DNA of 32,837 nucleotides from an uncultured Saprospiraceae bacterium (GCA_937929945.1 CALFUK010000050.1:1-32837), one strand, 5' to 3'. Shown: positions 24,030 through 32,837, counted from the first letter of the stretch. A program made the numbers and translations. The notes: generated by a model from the letters alone, not told the origin.

Positions 24030-25457
24030 ATGTCAGTTAATTTATTAGATCTGTTGAAGGATCAGGTAACAGGTTCGTTAGTCAGTAACGCATCCAAGTT
24101 CCTAGGAACATCTTCAGACAACACCAGCTCTGCAATCAGCAGTATCTTTCCAGCGCTACTAGGTAAACTAGTCGATCAAGGTGCTGATGACCAGGAAGGC
24201 GCTAAAAGCATCTTAGACCTTGTAAAGGGTACCGATGACAGCATCTTGGATGATATTGGGGGTATATTCTCTAAAGGTTCAGGCTCAGTCAATGGATTAC
24301 TAAATTCAGGTTCAGGTCTTCTTTCTGCCTTATTAGGCAACAAAGTAGGCGGAATCGTAGACCTAATCGCAGGCTCCAGCGGAATGAAAAGTAGTGCTAC
24401 ATCATCTTTACTGAAGATGGCTGCACCATTCATCTTCGGAATCATCAAAAGACAAGTCGCTAATAAAGGTATCTCAGGACTGATGGGCCTATTATCAGGT
24501 CAGAAGAACCATGTAAAAAGTGCTCTACCAGCAGGTATGGGTAGCTTATTAGGTCTATCATCCTTAGGAGGTGATCTAATTGGCAAAGCGAAAGGAGCAG
24601 TCGGCGGTGGCGTCGATGCGGGTAAGAGAGTCGTAGGTGGCTCTATGGACGCCGGTAAAAAAGTAGTCGGTGGCACCATGGATGCTGGAAAGAAAGTAGT
24701 CGGCGGTGGTGTCGATGCTGGAAAGAAAGCTATGGGCGGCGCAGCTAATATGGCGGGTAGTGCAGTCGATACGGCGAGCAGTGCAGGAGGAAGTATATTC
24801 AAGTGGTTGATCCCAGCGGTACTGATATTAGGAATAGCAGGTTATTTTGGCCTCAATAAGACAGGATGTAATGCGATAGACAGTGCAGCCGATACAGTGA
24901 GTAATACTGCTGGCTCTGTCGTAGAAGGAGCAGGTGACATGGCTAAGGGAGCTGCGGATGCTGCTGGCGATGCTGCAAAAGGAGCTGCTGACATGGTCGG
25001 TGGAGCTTTCTCTAACATCAATGAAGCTGCCAAAGGCGCTTTATCAAGCATTAAGTTTGCTGCTGGCTCTGCTGGTTCACAGATGATGGATTTCATTGAC
25101 GGTGGATTCAAAGGAGACGGTAAGGTGACATTTAAGAACTTAACATTCGCATCTGGATCAGCAGCCATTTCTGGCTCTACCGCTGCGGAAGTTGACAACT
25201 TAGCTGCCATACTAAAGGCTTATCCTGATGTGAAAATACAGATCGATGGATACACAGACAGCACAGGTAATGCTGATTCTAATGTGACTCTATCTCAAAG
25301 CAGAGCTGATGCGGTAAAATCAAGACTGGTCGCACAAGGCATCGATGGAAGCAGACTGATGACCACGGGTCATGGTGCTGCTAATCCTGTAGCATCTAAT
25401 GATACAAAAGAAGGTCAAGCTCAGAACAGAAGAATCGAAGCTACGATCTTAAAATAA
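24030..25457 (+). CDS. DUF937-OmpA fusion protein
   Basis: This is a 475-residue protein. Residues 1-155 are a DUF937 (YidB-like) domain rich in Gly, Ser and Leu (SAISSIFPALLGKLVDQGA, LLSALLGNKVGGIVDLIAG). Residues 190-233 are four 11-residue repeats of VVGGxMDAGKK. A membrane helix follows at about 258-275 (FKWLIPAVLILGIAGYFGL), then an Ala-Gly-Asp-rich linker. Residues 365-475 are an OmpA C-terminal peptidoglycan-binding domain (FASGSAAI, IDGYTDSTG, LSQSRADAVKSRL, QAQNRRIEATIL). The OmpA part should face the periplasm and bind diaminopimelate in the cell wall, leaving DUF937 and the repeats on the cytoplasmic side. That topology is inferred. Confidence 0.88.
   Translation: MSVNLLDLLKDQVTGSLVSNASKFLGTSSDNTSSAISSIFPALLGKLVDQGADDQEGAKSILDLVKGTDDSILDDIGGIFSKGSGSVNGLLNSGSGLLSALLGNKVGGIVDLIAGSSGMKSSATSSLLKMAAPFIFGIIKRQVANKGISGLMGLLSGQKNHVKSALPAGMGSLLGLSSLGGDLIGKAKGAVGGGVDAGKRVVGGSMDAGKKVVGGTMDAGKKVVGGGVDAGKKAMGGAANMAGSAVDTASSAGGSIFKWLIPAVLILGIAGYFGLNKTGCNAIDSAADTVSNTAGSVVEGAGDMAKGAADAAGDAAKGAADMVGGAFSNINEAAKGALSSIKFAAGSAGSQMMDFIDGGFKGDGKVTFKNLTFASGSAAISGSTAAEVDNLAAILKAYPDVKIQIDGYTDSTGNADSNVTLSQSRADAVKSRLVAQGIDGSRLMTTGHGAANPVASNDTKEGQAQNRRIEATILK
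24597..24728 (+). repeat. Four in-frame 33-bp repeats
   Basis: Four tandem 33-bp units encode 11 residues each with the pattern x-V-G-G-x-V/M-D-A-G-K-K/R. The units differ at third codon positions, so the repeat is kept at protein level and is not a recent DNA amplification. Confidence 0.8.
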
Positions 25458-25484
25458 TCTATCTTATACCCTAAGATATACCTG

Positions 25485-25515
25485 AGCAGCACTCATCCCT
25501 GAGTGCTGCTTTTTT
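25485..25515 (+). terminator. Rho-independent terminator
   Basis: AGCAGCACTCA and TGAGTGCTGCT pair perfectly around a TCCC loop, followed by a T run, 27 bases past the DUF937-OmpA stop. Confidence 0.9.
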
Positions 25516-25698
25516 ATTTTACACTCTTCTCGATTTTACTCTTATATAATTCTTACCTTATAGTCAATAGGTATGTATCTTTAAAAGGGCATCACTAGTG
25601 ATCATACTGTGGTGGATACCGATTAGAAAGCATAGCTACAACTGATTCAGCATCAGTACGTTTAGTGTAGTACATGCGTTAGCATCTACAGGTGCATC

Positions 25699-27015
25699 AT
25701 GCATTTTATTGATCAAGCATCAGACTCATGCCAAATCAGAAAATCAATAATCTTGTCATATAGACTTCTATACATATACTTTGTTATCATAGCATGTATG
25801 GGGCAAGTGTCTTCTCAGCCTATCGGTATTGATCTACTGGGCGGAGGCTACAGCACAGAAATTCCATTCAAGATTAAGAATGGATTCATTGTGGTGAAGC
25901 TGCTTTTTGGTGGCAAAGTCCCGGTCAACTTCATCTATGACACGGGTGCAGAACATACCATTCTCTTTCATAAATCATACAGCGATCTTCTCGGAATTGA
26001 TTACGCCAAGCGGATTGAGATCAAAGGCTCAGACCTCAATGCAAACCAGTATGCCCTGGTAGCTCGTAATATCAATATGAGGATAGAAGACCAGCTGATG
26101 GTCAAACGTGATGTCCTGGTATTGGAGAATTTTATGGAGCTATTTCAAGAGAGCCTGGGCATCGATATCGATGGGATTATAGGAGGTAGTTTCTTTCGAG
26201 CTATGGTGGTGGAGATAGACTATCGTAAGAAAGTCCTTAAACTATACGACCCGAATCGCTTCGAGATGAATCGCAAAGGGTATACCCTCATGGACATTGA
26301 AATCAAGCGAAACAAACCCTACCTATTAGCCTCTTCCATTTTTAATCTCAATGACACCATCAAAACCAAGCTGCTGATTGATACTGGCGCCTCTATCCCG
26401 TTCCTGCTGCATGCTAATACGGATAGCGCACTGGTGATTCCTGAGCATGTCCTGTCTGGGCCGATTGGTCAAGGTATCACAGGCCAGTTAGAAGGATTCA
26501 TCGGTAAGATCAGAGGCTTAGAGTTCGGCCCCTACGAGTTCAATGGCATCTTGACTTTATTCCAAGATCTTCCCATTTCTGATAATGAAAATTTCGTACT
26601 CACGCGCAATGGCATTATCGGTAACGATCTGCTGAGTCGATTCTCCGTGATCATCCACTATCTTAGAGGTGAGCTCTACCTGAAGCCCTACAAAAAGAAA
26701 TACAATGAAGACTTCGATTATGACAAGAGTGGTATGATCATCTATGCCTTTGGAGCGGAGCTCAATCAATTCTATGTAAAAACGGTCATTCCTGGCACTC
26801 CAGCATTTGAGGTCGGCATCATGCCTGGCGATATTATCAAAAAAATAGGCATCTGGAAAGATAAATTCTGGACCTTAGAAAAGCTGAATAGTCTCCTTCA
26901 AAAGAAAGACGGGAAGAAGATTAGGATGGTCATCGAACGAAATGGAGCCAAAATCAAGAAGTCTTTTAGACTGAGGGATTTTTTTAATGCCCCACCTGAA
27001 ATGATAAAGAACTGA
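25699..27015 (+). CDS. Retropepsin-like aspartyl protease with PDZ domain
   Basis: The 438-residue protein has a hydrophobic segment at about 20-35 as signal or anchor. It has two aspartyl protease units, each with a D-T-G active site: D81 (FIYDTGAEHT) and D228 (LLIDTGAS). Hydrophobic-glycine motifs follow (DGIIGGSFF, NGIIGNDLL). Residues 350-430 form a PDZ domain with PGTPAFEVGIMPGDIIKKI. Having both catalytic aspartates in one chain means it could work without dimerising, unlike single-unit retropepsins. It should act in the periplasm or at the membrane; its substrate is unknown. It stands alone, after a terminator. Confidence 0.9.
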   Translation: MHFIDQASDSCQIRKSIILSYRLLYIYFVIIACMGQVSSQPIGIDLLGGGYSTEIPFKIKNGFIVVKLLFGGKVPVNFIYDTGAEHTILFHKSYSDLLGIDYAKRIEIKGSDLNANQYALVARNINMRIEDQLMVKRDVLVLENFMELFQESLGIDIDGIIGGSFFRAMVVEIDYRKKVLKLYDPNRFEMNRKGYTLMDIEIKRNKPYLLASSIFNLNDTIKTKLLIDTGASIPFLLHANTDSALVIPEHVLSGPIGQGITGQLEGFIGKIRGLEFGPYEFNGILTLFQDLPISDNENFVLTRNGIIGNDLLSRFSVIIHYLRGELYLKPYKKKYNEDFDYDKSGMIIYAFGAELNQFYVKTVIPGTPAFEVGIMPGDIIKKIGIWKDKFWTLEKLNSLLQKKDGKKIRMVIERNGAKIKKSFRLRDFFNAPPEMIKN

Positions 27016-27092
27016 CAGTGAGGACTATAGCTACAGCTGACCTCGGCAGAATATGAGAATGTTAACTTACCGTCATGAAAGCTAAATTAATG

Positions 27093-27123
27093 TTTCATTA
27101 TTGATCTAGTTATTATATCTTTG
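27093..27123 (+). promoter_or_regulatory. Promoter of rplU-rpmA
   Basis: TTTC (27093-27096) and a perfect TANNTTTG element, TATCTTTG (27116-27123), are separated by 19 bases, as in Bacteroidota housekeeping promoters. The rplU start is at 27154. Confidence 0.65.
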
Positions 27124-27153
27124 CACTCCATTTTCAGAATTTAAACAATTGTA

Positions 27154-27459
27154 ATGTTCGCAATAGTTTCTATAGCAGGTCAGCAGTTCAAGGTACAGTC
27201 AGGTGACGAGATATTCGTCCACCAATTAGAAGGTACTGAAGGAGATAGTGTAAGCTTTGAAGATGTACTACTTGTATCTGGAGATTCAGGCACACAAGTC
27301 GGTACACCTAATGTAGCTGGCGCATCAGTCAAAGCCACCATCCTCAATCACCAAAAAGGTGATAAAGTCATCGTCTTCAAAAAGAAGCGAAGAAAAGGAT
27401 ATCAAGTGAGAAACGGCCACAGGCAGAAATTCACTAAAATCAAAATTGACTCAATCTAA
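27154..27459 (+). CDS. rplU: Ribosomal protein L21
   Basis: The 101-residue protein matches L21 throughout: MFAIVSIAGQQFKVQSGD, VLLVSGD, GTPNVAGASVKATILNH, and the signature KVIVFKKKRRKGYQVRNGHRQ. L21 is a structural protein of the 50S subunit that contacts 23S rRNA. It forms an operon with rpmA, 44 bases downstream, in the standard order. Length is normal. Confidence 0.98.
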   Translation: MFAIVSIAGQQFKVQSGDEIFVHQLEGTEGDSVSFEDVLLVSGDSGTQVGTPNVAGASVKATILNHQKGDKVIVFKKKRRKGYQVRNGHRQKFTKIKIDSI

Positions 27460-27503
27460 TATTAACCTGTCTGCCACATGGCGGGCAATAAAGACATCTC
27501 AGC

Positions 27504-27833
27504 ATGGCTCATAAAAAAGGTGTAGGTAGTACGGATAACGGACGCGATAGTAATAGTAAACGATTAGGCGTGAAGCTCTTCGGGGGCGAATACGCGATCG
27601 CTGGTAACATCCTCGTAAGACAGAGAGGTACTAGATTTCATCCTGGCGAGAATGTAGGTATGGGAAAAGACCACACCCTGCATGCACTTGTCGATGGTAC
27701 AGTGACCTTCAAGACGCGAAGGTTGAATCGTACTTTCGTCAATATTCTTCCGGATGCGGCTGCTGTAGCTCAGAAAGCTGCTCCTAAAGCCGCTAAGCAA
27801 GCGCCTCCTGCTGCTGCTTCGGAAGAGGAATAA
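27504..27833 (+). CDS. rpmA: Ribosomal protein L27
   Basis: Residues 1-85 are a standard L27 ([42 protein letters not shown]). No N-terminal cleavage extension of the Firmicutes type is present, so the flexible N-terminus near the peptidyl-transferase centre is made directly. The C-terminus carries about 24 extra residues of Ala, Lys, Pro and Glu ([20 protein letters not shown]) beyond the usual end. Such low-complexity tails are seen on ribosomal proteins of some Bacteroidota and are probably surface-exposed. It is the second gene of the rplU operon. Confidence 0.98.
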   Translation: MAHKKGVGSTDNGRDSNSKRLGVKLFGGEYAIAGNILVRQRGTRFHPGENVGMGKDHTLHALVDGTVTFKTRRLNRTFVNILPDAAAVAQKAAPKAAKQAPPAAASEEE

Positions 27834-27870
27834 GTGACTCCTGAACGCATAAACTAAGATTAAAAATAGG

Positions 27871-27890
27871 GACTCTACTAAGGTAGAGTC
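27871..27890 (+). terminator. Hairpin after rpmA
   Basis: GACTCTAC (27871) and GTAGAGTC (27883) pair perfectly around TAAG, 37 bases past the rpmA stop. The T tract after it is poor (TCTACTATTTT), so termination may be partial. Confidence 0.55.
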
Positions 27891-28299
27891 TCTACTATTT
27901 TACGCCAGCAAGATTCAAGTTAACTGACATCTGCATAACAACTTCTACACCTCTTATAAAAGCGTCTTTCATTTTTATTTTTCAGAGACTACAGCTTTAG
28001 CCAGCTGCTGTGACATAGAAGTTCTACTTGTGTACAGCCCTAATCAACAAGAGGAATTTTCAGAAGTAATCAAAAAGTGATACCCCATCAATAACTCGTT
28101 GAATAAGCTTACTAATAAAGAATAAGCCCTTGTATTCCTCCCTTATATTTGCGGGACTGGCTATTGGAAAGGGGTGACTAAAGCTCAAAAATGTGCCTAA
28201 ATAGCCCAAGAAAGACTGGCGAAGCCTAATAAGTTTTGACCTTCTTTTAGCAAAGAAAGAATAGAACAAATCTGAATATCCCTAAATACCTAAATATGC
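27891..28299. other. Gap after rpmA, possible small RNA
   Basis: No protein gene seen. A perfect TANNTTTG element, TATATTTG, lies at 28144-28151. Downstream GGCTATT (28159) pairs with AATAGCC (28200), and TTCTTT (28242) with AAAGAA (28252). This could be a small RNA of 100-150 bases, but no TTTG is present at the -33 distance. Further left, AACTTCT and AGAAGTT near 27939 and 28018 are inverted. Confidence 0.3.
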
Positions 28300-29070
28300 T
28301 TAAATGATAGTGAGCTTAGAGGCTTCTATCCATCCGATCTCCTTATCTCTGAGCTGTATTTTGAGAAAGTCGCCGATCTGATCTACGATCACGCATTCGA
28401 CTCCAGTAGAAAGATAGCCCAGGCTCTCACTCCTGTCATCTGCCCCAATATAGAAGTCAGAAGCTGCCGTGATCACTGCCTGATCAGTAGATGTCTCATC
28501 TGCATGCCTGCCATAACCCGCCAGAAGGCAGACCAGCGTCAAAATGGTGAATGCTATACCAGAACTAAATGCCATACGCTTCATCCTACGCGACTGTGGA
28601 AACAGCCATGCGTAGACAGCTGCCACAATACCCAGAAGACAGGTGAATCCGACCACTGCCCATGCACTAGAAGACAGCAGCCGATATAATGATCTCCAGT
28701 AGCGGAGTAAGAAAAAATCAGGTATCAAACTAATCTCTGTCTCCACGATGTTTCTAGCGATTTTTAAATTATGCTGGGCCGCACTGTGTCTAGGACTCTC
28801 TTTCAGTGCTCTCCTGAGATGAAGTATTGCATTAGCTCCATCCTCTTGCTTCAGGTAGCTGGTGCCAAGATTATACTCCAGGTCTGGGCTGGTGTATCCT
28901 GATTCGGTTATCTCTATATACTGCGAGATCGCAGACTGATAGTCTCCGGCCTCGAGAGCAGCAGTAGCACGCTGCAGCAGTTCATTCTCTTGACTAATGA
29001 GTCCAGTAGGTGCTGTGAGTAGACTCAGTAGAGTGAAGAGTGATATGATTATCGTCTGTTTATGGGTCAT
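28300..29070 (-). CDS. BatE-like TPR and SH3 protein
   Basis: The 256-residue protein has a signal peptide (IIISLFTLLSLLTAPTGLIS). Two or three TPR units follow at about 29-110 (AALEAGDYQSAISQYIEI, LEYNLGTSYLKQEDGANAILHLRRAL), then two membrane helices (about 133-155 and 166-186) and a C-terminal SH3-like domain (about 195-256, ending IGWIEASKL). This order is that of BatE, the TPR partner of the Bacteroides aerotolerance (Bat) proteins. The von Willebrand-type BatA/B genes are not in this window, so it could also be a paralogue. Its start overlaps the OstA-like gene by 11 bases, so the two are translationally coupled. Confidence 0.85.
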   Translation of the reverse strand: MTHKQTIIISLFTLLSLLTAPTGLISQENELLQRATAALEAGDYQSAISQYIEITESGYTSPDLEYNLGTSYLKQEDGANAILHLRRALKESPRHSAAQHNLKIARNIVETEISLIPDFFLLRYWRSLYRLLSSSAWAVVGFTCLLGIVAAVYAWLFPQSRRMKRMAFSSGIAFTILTLVCLLAGYGRHADETSTDQAVITAASDFYIGADDRSESLGYLSTGVECVIVDQIGDFLKIQLRDKEIGWIEASKLTII

Positions 29071-30874
29071 AGTCTGTTAGATCTCTCTTACTTAGTGGGC
29101 GCTTGGCGATCTGCCAGCTGAATCCTTCTAATAAAAGCTCTTGCAAATTTATTTTTTGCATCGGAATAAAAGTAGAAACTGGCTGATTTAAGGTGTGAAT
29201 TTCTCTTAATTCTCCATCTACGAATCTGAACTTGATCTGGCTGCACTGGGTTTGGTCTGCACCGATATAAGCATCTTCATCATCTTTCAGAAAGTAGATT
29301 GACTCCGCATTACCATCTACCAATAAAGAATCTAATTCTCCCTCATTCAGCCACACCTCCATATCCCTGCCCTTAATCTGATCAAAAACTGTATGCAGCG
29401 ATTGGCTGATGATCATGCTGTTACCATAGAGCATCATTTTTTTTGCTTGGTTATTCTCCATTAGGATATCAATGGTGTCTGCGGAGAACTGTGTAGAGTC
29501 CACCCAGATCAGCGGTCTGTCTGAGAAAGTGAAGATGCTGTCTCTGCTGCTGTAGTGGAAGCTGCCACTGTGCGCTTGAAATGATGCTTGAAACAGTTTG
29601 ACATCTATGACAGCATCCACGATTCGATTCTCTCCGAGCGTATCTTGTACTTCATCAGAGATCAAGGTGTCAGCAGCCAGATACAGGGTGTCTCCGTCAG
29701 GATAGTACATCAGGATCGGTCTCGAATTATCATTGTACGCTTTGGATACACCCGTCGAGTCATAGCTCTTGATGTACTCACTTTTCAACTGCATCTTTTG
29801 CACCGTATCATTCAGGATGACATTACCCGCTACGATCATAAAGTCATCATCTGGATGCTTCGTAGTACCGTCAGCTTCCAGCACCTGATCCCCCTCCTCA
29901 AAGAGCGTTCTGCCTCTGGTGGTGAATGAGTCGTCTTTCTCATTATACTCGATCACATCCGCATCCACTTCGCGCTGATCCGTTTTGAAGTAAGCCTCAC
30001 CTGTCAGTACAGACGTCTGCTTTTCCTCATTATAGACGATCTGGATGGCCTCACCATAGCTGGCTCCACTTCTGAATTTTGCAGCACCTTGCAGTATCAC
30101 CTCCTTTGTATTTCCGTCATAGAAGATAGATTCTGCAGATGCGCTGATGGTATCTTTCACGTACTGCGCATTACCGATAAACTTAGCTGCCTTCTCTGGG
30201 ATGATGTAGAATCCTCCCTGGGAATAGATATCGGCATCCTCTTGATTCACCCTAGTAGGACCATAGAAGGTGGCTCTCTCTTGATTCAGATCATACTGCA
30301 GACTATCAGTCCACAGCAAAAAGATAGAGTCGATAACGCGTACCCGCTCACTGAATACGGCTATCCCTCGCTTGACATAGTACTGGCCTCGGGTGCTGGT
30401 CAGCTCTATATCATTCTTTCGGACGCTGGCACCAGACTCATAGGTGCCTATATCGGTGTTTAGGTCATACTCCAATCTCTCAGTGACCAGCGTCTCATCA
30501 CCATTCTGCAGCACGACCCGCCCGATGAGGTCAGCGATGTTCGTACCAGAATCATAATATAAGGTATCACTAAAAATTTCTGTGGTATCTCGTTGGACAA
30601 TAGCGACATTGCCATAAGCTTTCATTCTGACTTCATCATAGATCACCGCAGTATCACAATACATGATGGTGCTATCCAGATATATCTTCACGTCTCCCAG
30701 TAGCGAATCGACTCTGGCCGTATCCGTCGTCATCATGAGCAGCCGATCTTCTGTGTGGGTGATGGGTTTTCTCTCAGAAGTATCGACAGCTTCTTGCGCG
30801 TATATCCGCTGCGTGCTCAGAACCAACGAGGCTATTAAGCAGATGAATATCGATATGTTTCTCTTATACTTCAT
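29060..30874 (-). CDS. OstA/LptA-like envelope protein
   Basis: The 604-residue product has a signal peptide (IFICLIASLVLSTQRIYAQ) and a long series of OstA-type beta repeats, each with patterns like YCDTAVIYDEVRMKAYGNV, YYDSGTNIADLIGRV and YDLNTDIGTYESG. These repeats line the lipopolysaccharide-carrying groove in LptA. Bacteroidota encode large OstA-like proteins of about 550-650 residues, and this one fits. It probably acts in the periplasm in lipopolysaccharide transport or assembly, a role taken from the family. The strand-rich repeats extend over about residues 35-530. It starts a two-gene operon with the BatE-like gene. Confidence 0.88.
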   Translation of the reverse strand: MKYKRNISIFICLIASLVLSTQRIYAQEAVDTSERKPITHTEDRLLMMTTDTARVDSLLGDVKIYLDSTIMYCDTAVIYDEVRMKAYGNVAIVQRDTTEIFSDTLYYDSGTNIADLIGRVVLQNGDETLVTERLEYDLNTDIGTYESGASVRKNDIELTSTRGQYYVKRGIAVFSERVRVIDSIFLLWTDSLQYDLNQERATFYGPTRVNQEDADIYSQGGFYIIPEKAAKFIGNAQYVKDTISASAESIFYDGNTKEVILQGAAKFRSGASYGEAIQIVYNEEKQTSVLTGEAYFKTDQREVDADVIEYNEKDDSFTTRGRTLFEEGDQVLEADGTTKHPDDDFMIVAGNVILNDTVQKMQLKSEYIKSYDSTGVSKAYNDNSRPILMYYPDGDTLYLAADTLISDEVQDTLGENRIVDAVIDVKLFQASFQAHSGSFHYSSRDSIFTFSDRPLIWVDSTQFSADTIDILMENNQAKKMMLYGNSMIISQSLHTVFDQIKGRDMEVWLNEGELDSLLVDGNAESIYFLKDDEDAYIGADQTQCSQIKFRFVDGELREIHTLNQPVSTFIPMQKINLQELLLEGFSWQIAKRPLSKRDLTDYDP

Positions 30875-31024
30875 TTTTTAAGCTAAGGATGCTGCACATC
30901 CCAATCTCTTTGTATTTATTATCCAGCTTTTTCGATGCCTCTCATTAACACTGATAGCTACTGAATCTCGATTTTTAGGCTACACTTACGAGGTGATATA
31001 AGCATCAGTCGCATCATATATTGT

Positions 31025-31047
31025 AAAAAACGATGGCTCCTCCATCG
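31025..31047 (-). terminator. Rho-independent terminator
   Basis: On the minus strand CGATGG and CCATCG pair around a five-base loop and are followed by six T, just after the stop of the oxidoreductase gene. Confidence 0.85.
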
Positions 31048-31053
31048 CTGTTG

Positions 31054-32196
31054 TTATGATAATGCTAAAGAAGCAGCCTCTCGCCCGACGATGGAGCCGA
31101 TGGCCACCCCCATTCCGCCTAATCTGCAGGCAGCTATTTGATGCTGGTCTATTCTCTTTATGATGGGCTTTTTACTAGTGCCTGTGGCAATGATTCCACT
31201 CCATTCCGCCTCAAAGTCGACCTTATGATCAATGATGTATTTCTCCAAGAAAGCCTGCAAAATTTGCTTGACTTCCTCAGTGGTTCCGAACGTCTCTACC
31301 CCTTCTGTAGTCACCTGATTTCGGGCTCCGCCTATTAGGATTCTGTCATTGACATTCCTCAGGTATATGTAGCCTTGATCATAGTGAAAGCATCCTTTCA
31401 ATTTGAGCCCCTCTATTTTTTCTGTGACGTACACTTGATTTCTGACTGGTGTGACGTCTTCTGTACCTAGTAGCTGATTTGAAAATGCATTCGTCGCATG
31501 GATGATCTGAGAGCAGAGAACAGACGCTCCGTTCTCACAGCTGAGCCTCACTTTAGTGCCAGCATCCTCTTGTATCGAAGCCACATGCATACCGTATAAG
31601 ATTCTGATACCAGCCTGACTCGCTTTGGCAATCAGCTCAGTGACTAGTCTTCCTGGATGCAGCTGACCTTCATATTGATTATAGATTAAAGGTAGCTCAG
31701 TCCGAATACCGAATGCACTAGCATCCCTTAGTGAGTAAGTATCTGATATGCCTAAGAGGTCCTTCAAGAGTCCATTATAATCCGCCATCTCAGCTGAGCA
31801 AGAAGAGAAAAGAGCCTGCTGATCCGACGTAAATATCTCATAACCACCAAGAGGTTCATACTGACACTTGACAGGCGACACCCACCTGCGCATCTCCAGC
31901 AATCCGTTATAGCGCATCTGAAGTGTCTCCAGGACTTCAGCTCGGTGACCATCCCCCATATCCTGCATCAGCTCTGACATACTACCAAAACAGGCAAACC
32001 CCGCATTGCGCGTAGAGGCACCAGTAGGGATATGGCCTTTCTCGAGTATACACACCCGCAGAGCTGGGTCCATCGCTTTTAGATTTAATGCTGCAGTGAG
32101 CCCGACAATGCCAGCACCTATGATCACGACATCAGCCTCCTGATAGAACACCTCCTGCTCCCACAAGCTGCTTTTGACTTTATGAATGTGCTTCAT
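31054..32196 (-). CDS. DAO-family FAD-dependent oxidoreductase
   Basis: The 380-residue protein starts, after about 22 residues, with the FAD-binding strand VVIIGAGIVGLTAALNL (G-x-G-x-x-G) and an acidic residue ending the second strand (CILEKG). GASTRNAGFACFG is typical of the glycine/D-amino-acid oxidase group, close to gamma-glutamylputrescine oxidase. The middle holds a substrate region (IRTELPLIYNQYEGQLHPGRLV) and the C-terminus the second FAD motif (CRLGGMGVAIGSIVGREAA). It oxidises an amine or imino acid; the substrate is not shown by the sequence. It is transcribed alone and has a clear terminator. Confidence 0.9.
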   Translation of the reverse strand: MKHIHKVKSSLWEQEVFYQEADVVIIGAGIVGLTAALNLKAMDPALRVCILEKGHIPTGASTRNAGFACFGSMSELMQDMGDGHRAEVLETLQMRYNGLLEMRRWVSPVKCQYEPLGGYEIFTSDQQALFSSCSAEMADYNGLLKDLLGISDTYSLRDASAFGIRTELPLIYNQYEGQLHPGRLVTELIAKASQAGIRILYGMHVASIQEDAGTKVRLSCENGASVLCSQIIHATNAFSNQLLGTEDVTPVRNQVYVTEKIEGLKLKGCFHYDQGYIYLRNVNDRILIGGARNQVTTEGVETFGTTEEVKQILQAFLEKYIIDHKVDFEAEWSGIIATGTSKKPIIKRIDQHQIAACRLGGMGVAIGSIVGREAASLALS

Positions 32197-32387
32197 CGTG
32201 ATAAAGATAAGGAAGCCTTCCGATCATACTGGATTCCAAGATAGAAGACTTATAGTCATCAATCTTATTACAATGCGCCGCCAGAGAGCTTTCTAAGAGT
32301 AGAACCAGAATATTCCTTCAGCAGAGGCAGATTTATAGCTCACAAATGCAGAATTTGCCTTAAAATTGCATTCTAAATGCATCTCAG

Positions 32388-32819
32388 ATGATTCAACGAA
32401 TACAGTCAGTCTTTTTGCTCCTTGCTGCGGCGTTTTTCTTTTTGGAGTTCGCCTTTCCCTTTTTCAATAGCGACAGCTACAGCCAAGGCTATTTCACTGA
32501 TAAAGCCTATAATATCCAGGACCACCCAGCGCTGCTTGGGCTAACCATTGCTGCGGGCATTGTCTCGCTCATTGCCATCTTATTGTTTAAGAATCGGTCT
32601 CTACAGAAATCACTAGTCTACCTCAGCATCATCCTGGCCATCGCCCTGACAGCTACCATGATTATACTGCTCCAGTCCAATACACCTGAATTCTTACAGC
32701 ATAGCACCATCTTCATCGGCAGCTTCCTGCCTCTGGTCGCTATCATCTTCTTAGGTCTGTCCCTGAAGAATATCAAGAAGGATGATAAGCTGGTTAAGTC
32801 CATGGATCGGTTGAGGTAA
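32388..32819 (+). CDS. DUF4293 membrane protein
   Basis: The 143-residue protein has four hydrophobic helices, at about 6-27, 48-66, 74-96 and 107-125. It begins MIQRIQSVFLLLAAAFFF and ends with IKKDDKLVKSMDRLR. Both ends are diagnostic of DUF4293, a Bacteroidota-specific family of inner-membrane proteins without known function. It is complete; its stop lies 18 bases before the window edge. The start is the first ATG, in the family-conserved context. Confidence 0.92.
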   Translation: MIQRIQSVFLLLAAAFFFLEFAFPFFNSDSYSQGYFTDKAYNIQDHPALLGLTIAAGIVSLIAILLFKNRSLQKSLVYLSIILAIALTATMIILLQSNTPEFLQHSTIFIGSFLPLVAIIFLGLSLKNIKKDDKLVKSMDRLR

Positions 32820-32837
32820 ATTGGATTGTTGCTATAT

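Noticed and set aside
24597-24728. 33-bp repeats as a CRISPR-like array
   Set aside because: They are contiguous, in frame and have no spacers; they encode protein repeats.
24176-25210. Minus-strand proline-rich frames inside the DUF937-OmpA gene
   Set aside because: They arise from the Gly/Ala/Lys-rich repeats read backwards and have no independent support.

Overview
The window reads as chromosomal DNA of a Bacteroidota bacterium, most like the Saprospiria group. The grounds are TANNTTTG-type -7 promoter elements, many lipoproteins, RHS sequence of the Bacteroidota type, a DUF4293 protein, a BatE-like TPR protein beside an OstA-like protein, and a choice-of-anchor B surface protein. The assignment rests on recognised protein families and was not checked by any search.

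Positions 1-3600 are a decayed polymorphic-toxin region. They hold a remnant of a toxin tip followed by a lipoprotein (possible immunity gene), a 5'-truncated RHS tip with its likely immunity gene, a small orphan immunity-like gene, and a serine recombinase gene broken into pieces. A degenerate repeat of about 145 bp occurs twice. Three copies of a compact three-hairpin element (1102-1180, 3160-3234, 3445-3525) sit exactly where the RHS and recombinase genes are broken. Their stem sequences differ but their architecture is the same.

Positions 4090-18370 are a coherent stress or low-oxygen island. It holds five tandem universal stress proteins, an Hsp20 chaperone, three CBS-pair proteins, D-lactate dehydrogenase, a TauE/SafE permease, an HPF-like ribosome hibernation factor, two lipoproteins and small conserved proteins. 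It also encodes a FixL-like PAS histidine kinase and a response regulator fused to a CRP/FNR-type DNA-binding module. FNR-like palindromes (TGAY-N4-RTCA) lie upstream of most transcription units. At four promoters the palindrome centre is 29.5 bp from a TANNTTTG-like element; at three it is 51.5 bp away. This makes the kinase and the CRP-like regulator plausible controllers of the whole island. Gene content resembles the mycobacterial DosR dormancy regulon, reached with unrelated regulators.

Positions 18825-32819 look like ordinary chromosome: a choice-of-anchor B surface protein, a large PD-(D/E)XK nuclease plus superfamily 1 helicase, a DUF937-OmpA protein, a two-DTG aspartyl protease with PDZ domain, ribosomal proteins L21 and L27, a BatE-like TPR/SH3 protein, an OstA-like protein, a DAO-family FAD oxidoreductase and a DUF4293 membrane protein. 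No tRNA, rRNA or CRISPR array was seen.
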